60,047 bases of DNA, taken from the NCBI GenBank assembly GCA_016872645.1, contig VGZH01000031.1, positions 1 to 60,047 of the forward strand, in the 5' to 3' direction. Shown one piece after another: positions 56,343 through 60,047 of the stretch. A program made the translations under genes and the position numbers. Numbering within the stretch: position 1 is the first letter of the stretch; the number at the start of each line of letters is the position of its first letter. Source of the DNA: Planctomycetota bacterium. GTDB lineage: Bacteria; Planctomycetota; Planctomycetia; Planctomycetales; Planctomycetaceae. The notes under the pieces were generated by a model. The model was not told where the DNA came from and did no database searches. It worked only from the letters and a program-made list of their open reading frames with translations.

Positions 56343-57722
56343 ATGCACCACGCTTACGTCGAACGAGTCGTCGATCTGCTTGACCCTGCTGGAAACGTCC
56401 TGCTGAACATGTCTGTCGAAGAAGCGACCCAACGAGTGGGATCCGGCGATGCCGCTCGCGTGCGAGACATCGACGGACAATTCGCGCTCTGGGCGAAGCG
56501 CGGCAATCTCGTGCGACTGGCCCGCTCGATCGGTCGTCCGCTGCGCTACTTTCTGGCGAAACGAGCCGAAGGTCCTTGCCTGATCATCGCCGAACGAATC
56601 GACGAGATCGCCGCGTGGCTGCGAGCGGAAGGCTTCGGCGATCAGTTTCACCCGTCGTACACCCGCATGGTCCCGGCGCACCATCTGATAGAGATTGCGT
56701 TGCTCGGCTGTCCCGATCCGAGTCCGACACTGACGCGTTTCTTCGCTCCGCAGCGCAATCGCCTATCGCCCGATCTCGATGAAATCGGCGCGGCTTACAT
56801 TGGCGCGCTCGCCGCCGAATGCGACAAGTGGCTCGACCGAATTGACCGCCGCGAACCGCTCGGCGTGCTCTTCTCCGGCGGCATCGACAGCGGAGCGTTG
56901 TTCCTCGTGCTGCATCACCTGCTGCTGCGACGAGGTGAATCACCGGCTCGACTGAAAGCGTTCACGTTACAAGTCCGTAGCTTGGACGCCCCCGTCCAAA
57001 CAGACGCCTCTCGCCGCAGATCCGACGAGGGCCTCCAATCGACAGATGCCTCGCAGGCGGCTCGTTTTCTCGACGAACTCGATCTCGGCCTGTTCCTCGA
57101 AGTCATCGACGCGTCAAGCGACCAACTCGATGTCGCAGAAACGGTCCGCGTCATCGAAGATTACAAACCGCTCGACGTGCAGTCGGCGACGATGGCGCTC
57201 GCGTTATGTCGCGGAATCCGCCAGCGATATCCTGATTGGAAATACCTCGCCGACGGCGACGGCGGTGACGAGAACCTCAAGGACTACCCGATCGAGGACA
57301 ACGCCGAACTGACGATCCGCAGCGTGCTCAACAACACGATGCTGTATCAGGAAGGCTGGGGCGTCGAAGCGATCAAGCATTCGCTGACGTACTCCGGCGG
57401 TCAGAGCCGAGGCCACATCCGCACGGCGGCCCCGGCTCGCGCGTGCGGCTTCATGGGCTTCAGCCCGTACGCTTTGCCGAATGTGATCGAAGTCGCTGAA
57501 GGAATCCCGTTCATCGAACTGACCGACTGGGATCACTCGCGACTGTACGCTCTGAAGGGTGAAATCGTCCGCCGGGGCGTCGAAGCGATTACCGGCCTGA
57601 CGATGCCGATCTTTGAGAAACGCCGCTTCCAGCGCGGCGTCGTCGATGAAGCCCGTTTCGAGCAACTCTTTGCGCATTCCGAGGCCGACTATCGCCGAAT
57701 GCTGACAGCCGCGTTTGCGTGA
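56343..57722 (+). CDS. Asparagine-synthetase-like protein with degenerate amidotransferase half
   Basis: The C-terminal synthetase domain is clear: LFSGGIDSGALFLVL (PP-loop SGGIDS, 178-183), QAARFLDELDLGLF, MALALCRGIRQRY and DGDGGDENLKDYPI (ATP-binding). The N-terminal ~150 residues retain a trace of the glutamine-amidotransferase fold (DIDGQFALWAKRGNLVRLAR), but there is no Cys after the initiator Met, so glutamine hydrolysis is unlikely. The enzyme may use free ammonia or perform another amide or adenylation reaction. An in-frame palindrome (56982-56999) lies in a variable loop after FTLQVR. It overlaps nothing and is followed by the ABC-importer lipoprotein. Confidence 0.82.
   Translation: MHHAYVERVVDLLDPAGNVLLNMSVEEATQRVGSGDAARVRDIDGQFALWAKRGNLVRLARSIGRPLRYFLAKRAEGPCLIIAERIDEIAAWLRAEGFGDQFHPSYTRMVPAHHLIEIALLGCPDPSPTLTRFFAPQRNRLSPDLDEIGAAYIGALAAECDKWLDRIDRREPLGVLFSGGIDSGALFLVLHHLLLRRGESPARLKAFTLQVRSLDAPVQTDASRRRSDEGLQSTDASQAARFLDELDLGLFLEVIDASSDQLDVAETVRVIEDYKPLDVQSATMALALCRGIRQRYPDWKYLADGDGGDENLKDYPIEDNAELTIRSVLNNTMLYQEGWGVEAIKHSLTYSGGQSRGHIRTAAPARACGFMGFSPYALPNVIEVAEGIPFIELTDWDHSRLYALKGEIVRRGVEAITGLTMPIFEKRRFQRGVVDEARFEQLFAHSEADYRRMLTAAFA
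56982..56999 (+). repeat. In-frame perfect palindrome in the asparagine-synthetase-like gene
   Basis: TTGGACG and CGTCCAA form a perfect 7-bp stem around CCCC. It encodes LDAPVQ in a loop that is extra relative to neighbouring conserved segments, and resembles the other palindromes in the window. Confidence 0.55.
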
Positions 57723-57841
57723 ATGCAGCCGCCGAGTGCCATGAGGTAGCGACGTTGATCGTCTCACGTCAGACTTTGAATTCACAATCTCCGCCCGATA
57801 TGGTGCGACCCTTTGCCACTCGACGTCTCAGGAGTTTGATC

Positions 57842-58978
57842 ATGCGCCACAGTCGTTTCGCTGCCACACAGTTGTCTGTCAGTCTGATTCTGTTGGGTAC
57901 ATTGATCGGTTGCGGAGGTGACTCGTCAGCTCCATCGGGTAGCGGTGCAACAAAGCCGCAACTTGGTGGGGCGGTTCCGAGCGTCGATCTGAAGCGGATC
58001 ATTGTGCTCACGAACGGCAACGCCCCCTTCTGGGATGCGGCAGCCGCAGGGGCGAAAGACGCCGAGAAGGATCTCAAATGTGTGGTGGACGGCTTCCAGG
58101 TCGTCGTCGATCGCAATGACTTCAAGGCCGAGGGGCAGATTGAAAAACTCCGGCAGTACGCCAGCGCGACGGACGTGGCCGCCGTCGCGATCTCGGTCAC
58201 GGATGCTCAAAACGAAGCGATCCCGGACGAAATGCGGAAGCTGCAAAAGGCGGGCATCAAGATCGTGACGATCGACTCGGATGTGAACCGCATAACCGCT
58301 CGCGATAGCCGCTTTGCGTACCTCGGCACGGACAACATCGTCGGCGGCCGGGAACTCGGCGCGGCGGCGAAAGGGTTGCTGCCAAACGGAGGCAAGTACG
58401 CGACGTTCGTCGGTCTGAAGAACGCGGCGAATGCTCAAGAGCGAATCGGCGGATTCGGCGAAGGGGCAGGGGAAAAGTTCACTCAGGCCGAGAACCTCGG
58501 CGACGGTGGCGACGAAGCGGTCGCGCGGTCTAACGTCAAGGATGCGCTCGATCGCAATGCCGACATGGCCTTGCTCGCCGGCATCTGGTCGTACAACACG
58601 CCGGCGATCATCGACATCGTCAAGCAGTTGAACGCTCGCGAGAAACTGAAGCTCGTTGGCTTCGACGCCGATCCGCCGGCCATCGTTGGCATGGGCGAAG
58701 GGATGCTCGACGCAATGGTCGTCCAGAACCCGTACCAGATGGGCTATCAAGGGGTACGAATTCTGAGGGCGTTGCTCAAGAACGAGGAAACGACCATCAA
58801 GGAAATGTTTCCGAATCACGGCTCGAATGACGGCGACCTGTTCGATACTGGCTTGAAGGTGATCGTCCCGAATGAAGGTTCGCCGCTGAAGCCGGAGCAG
58901 TTCGGGAAAAAGACGGAGTTCCTGAAGCTCGATGCCTTCAAAGAATGGCTGACGAAGTACAACCTGACGGGGTCGTAG
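57842..58978 (+). CDS. Sugar ABC transporter substrate-binding lipoprotein (ribose type)
   Basis: ATG 57842 follows AGGAG and encodes a lipoprotein with lipobox LIGC (Cys24); upstream in-frame starts lack this signal. The 378-residue protein has two periplasmic-binding-protein type 1 lobes: IIVLTNGNAPFWDAAAAGAK, DVAAVAISVTDAQNEAIPDE, IKIVTIDSDVNRITARDSR, YLGTDNIVGGRELGAAAKG, and DAMVVQNPYQMGYQGVRILR. These match RbsB-type binders of pentoses, hexoses or autoinducer-2. It heads an importer operon whose next genes are a VOC protein and a ribose-type permease; no ATPase gene is seen before the window ends. Confidence 0.9.
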   Translation: MRHSRFAATQLSVSLILLGTLIGCGGDSSAPSGSGATKPQLGGAVPSVDLKRIIVLTNGNAPFWDAAAAGAKDAEKDLKCVVDGFQVVVDRNDFKAEGQIEKLRQYASATDVAAVAISVTDAQNEAIPDEMRKLQKAGIKIVTIDSDVNRITARDSRFAYLGTDNIVGGRELGAAAKGLLPNGGKYATFVGLKNAANAQERIGGFGEGAGEKFTQAENLGDGGDEAVARSNVKDALDRNADMALLAGIWSYNTPAIIDIVKQLNAREKLKLVGFDADPPAIVGMGEGMLDAMVVQNPYQMGYQGVRILRALLKNEETTIKEMFPNHGSNDGDLFDTGLKVIVPNEGSPLKPEQFGKKTEFLKLDAFKEWLTKYNLTGS

Positions 58979-58980
58979 AC

Positions 58981-59364
58981 ATGTCGAAGCTCACCGGGAC
59001 GGCCGCCGTGTTGATCGTGAAGGACGTCGTTGCGTCCGTCGATTACTTTCGGAACGCGGTTGGTTTTGAAGCCAAGACGTGGGGCGATCCACCGTACTTC
59101 GCAATCTGTCAGCGGGATGGCCAGCGGCTGATGCTGGCCCAAGCGAAGACCCCGTCGGACATCAAGCCGTTCTGGCACTTGGTGCCAAACTTGTGGAATG
59201 CCTATTTCTGGGTCGAGGACGCCGCTTCGCTCTTTGAAGAATTGAAGCAACTCGGAGCCAAGATCGACTACGAACTGTGTACTCAGCCGTACAACGTGCG
59301 TGAATTTGGCATTCAAGACCTCGACGGCCACGACATTGGGTTTGGCCAGGTGCTGGGGCAGTGA
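58981..59364 (+). CDS. VOC (glyoxalase-fold) protein within the sugar importer operon
   Basis: ATG 58981 follows the binding-lipoprotein stop by two bases, and the permease ATG lies one base after its own stop, so it is translationally embedded in the operon. The 127-residue cytoplasmic protein has AAVLIVKDVVASVDYFRNAV, PPYFAICQRDGQRLMLAQ, AYFWVEDAASLFEELKQLG and the closing NVREFGIQDLDGHDIGFGQ. The final segment has IGFGQ where many VOC enzymes keep a metal-binding Glu, so it may be a binding protein and not an enzyme. A role linked to the imported ligand is inferred from position only. Confidence 0.85.
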   Translation: MSKLTGTAAVLIVKDVVASVDYFRNAVGFEAKTWGDPPYFAICQRDGQRLMLAQAKTPSDIKPFWHLVPNLWNAYFWVEDAASLFEELKQLGAKIDYELCTQPYNVREFGIQDLDGHDIGFGQVLGQ

Positions 59365-59365
59365 G

Positions 59366-60047
59366 ATGACAGACGATTCTTCTAGTCGTGGTGGGCTGAG
59401 TCGCGTATTGCGGCAGTATCGGACCGAGCTTTCGTTGCTGATCGCGATCGTCGCTGTCGTGCTGCTGACGATGTGGTTGGATGACAAGCACGCCTACTAC
59501 CACAAGCCGTGGTACAACGCGACCGAGATTCTGAGGCAGACAGCGCTACTCGGCATCCTCGCGCTGGGAGCATCAGTCGTCATCATCTCTGGCGGGATCG
59601 ACCTTTCGGCAGGATCGGTGATTGCCTTCAGTGGGACGATCTGTGCGTCGCTGATTTACTGGCTCGCTCCGGTTGATGCGCGCGGGACTCCGTTGACGAA
59701 CGACCTGCCGATCTGGGTGTTGGCCGTCGCGTTTGCCGGGACGATGGTCTCCGCATTTCTGATCGGCAGCTTGCATGCTTGGCTGGTTACGGTGATTCGC
59801 TTGCCGCCGTTCGTGGCGACGTTGGCCTCGCTGGTCGGTTTGAGAAGTTTGGCTCGCGTGCTGATGCAGGACGTGACGCGAGCCGTCTCCGGCAAACCGA
59901 ACACGCAAATTTACGTCTACGACAAACTGTTCGGGATGCTCGGCAAGGACTGGTGGATTCCGCTGGCGATCTTCGTCGTACTGGCGGCTGCAACATGGCT
60001 CTTGTTGAGCAAGACCATCACCGGCCGGCATCTGTACGCGATGGGTG
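59366..60047 (+). CDS. Ribose-type sugar ABC transporter permease (partial, 3' end outside window)
   Basis: ATG 59366 lies one base after the VOC stop; the frame stays open for 227 codons to the right edge. Membrane segments include LSLLIAIVAVVLLTMWL, ILRQTALLGILALGASVVII and WVLAVAFAGTMVSAFLIG. The hallmark ISGGIDLSAGSVIAFSG and RLPPFVATLASLVGLRSLAR are those of RbsC/XylH-type permeases; the visible end GRHLYAMG is the start of the conserved GGNxxAA region. It forms the channel of the importer with the lipoprotein at 57842. The ATP-binding subunit should lie beyond 60047. Confidence 0.93.
   Translation, partial: MTDDSSSRGGLSRVLRQYRTELSLLIAIVAVVLLTMWLDDKHAYYHKPWYNATEILRQTALLGILALGASVVIISGGIDLSAGSVIAFSGTICASLIYWLAPVDARGTPLTNDLPIWVLAVAFAGTMVSAFLIGSLHAWLVTVIRLPPFVATLASLVGLRSLARVLMQDVTRAVSGKPNTQIYVYDKLFGMLGKDWWIPLAIFVVLAAATWLLLSKTITGRHLYAMG

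Overview
The window looks like chromosomal DNA of a planctomycete. It carries several families that are typical of, or strongly enriched in, that phylum: two PSD1-type cytochrome c/DUF1549/DUF1553 proteins, one intact and two broken DUF1501 genes, a ThuA/dehydrogenase-like/HEAT/heme-domain giant, a secreted prenyltransferase-repeat protein, an FG-GAP/ASPIC protein, a planctomycete-type ECF sigma factor, and an 'LERFESRLCLS' N-terminus on a calcium-repeat protein. Many genes encode secreted or lipid-anchored proteins. No tRNA, rRNA, CRISPR array, insertion sequence or phage gene was recognised.

Layout. 1-8.5 kb (minus strand): an RTX-type calcium-repeat surface protein runs off the left edge. 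It is followed by a truncated DUF1501 remnant, a small zinc-ribbon protein, a G8-domain beta-helix protein and a PSD1/DUF1549/DUF1553 protein. 8.6-17.2 kb (plus): hemW, then an exopolysaccharide module (SLBB export lipoprotein, Wzc-like BY-kinase, O-antigen ligase/polymerase with a TPR tail) and a class-A beta-lactamase-fold serine hydrolase. 17.2-25.4 kb (plus): a Gfo/Idh/MocA oxidoreductase, an SGNH-like secreted hydrolase, a second PSD1 protein with an inserted discoidin-like domain, its DUF1501 partner, and a secreted VOC protein. 25.5-32.5 kb: a GspF/PilC-like protein, RNase PH (minus), a prenyltransferase-repeat protein, bioD, and a zinc-ribbon membrane protein. 32.5-42.8 kb (minus): a secreted sugar-catabolism-like block (ThuA fusion, SGNH-like, ThuA, metallophosphoesterase, Gfo/Idh/MocA, lactonase). 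43-49.2 kb: FIST sensor protein, ECF sigma factor (minus), second DUF1501 pseudogene, rlmN, STAS protein, LOG-family protein. 49.2-60 kb: ClpP-like and PQQ-propeller genes (minus), a C-terminally shortened MnmE-like GTPase, a large FG-GAP/ASPIC protein (minus), an asparagine-synthetase-like protein with a degenerate amidotransferase half, and the start of a ribose-type ABC importer with a VOC gene between its binding lipoprotein and its permease; the permease runs off the right edge.

The most unusual non-gene signals are repeats. The RTX gene has an exact 330-bp superperiod. Three perfect 11-bp direct repeats lie just upstream of it. Two long palindromic intergenic elements occur (26730-26833 and 37830-37909). 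Short palindromic or low-complexity sequences of intergenic type lie in frame inside several genes, usually at domain linkers, with four of them in one PSD1 gene. No single new multi-gene defence or mobile system was identified. The best biological leads are these in-frame repeats, the secreted ThuA/Gfo-Idh block, and enzymes missing family-defining residues.
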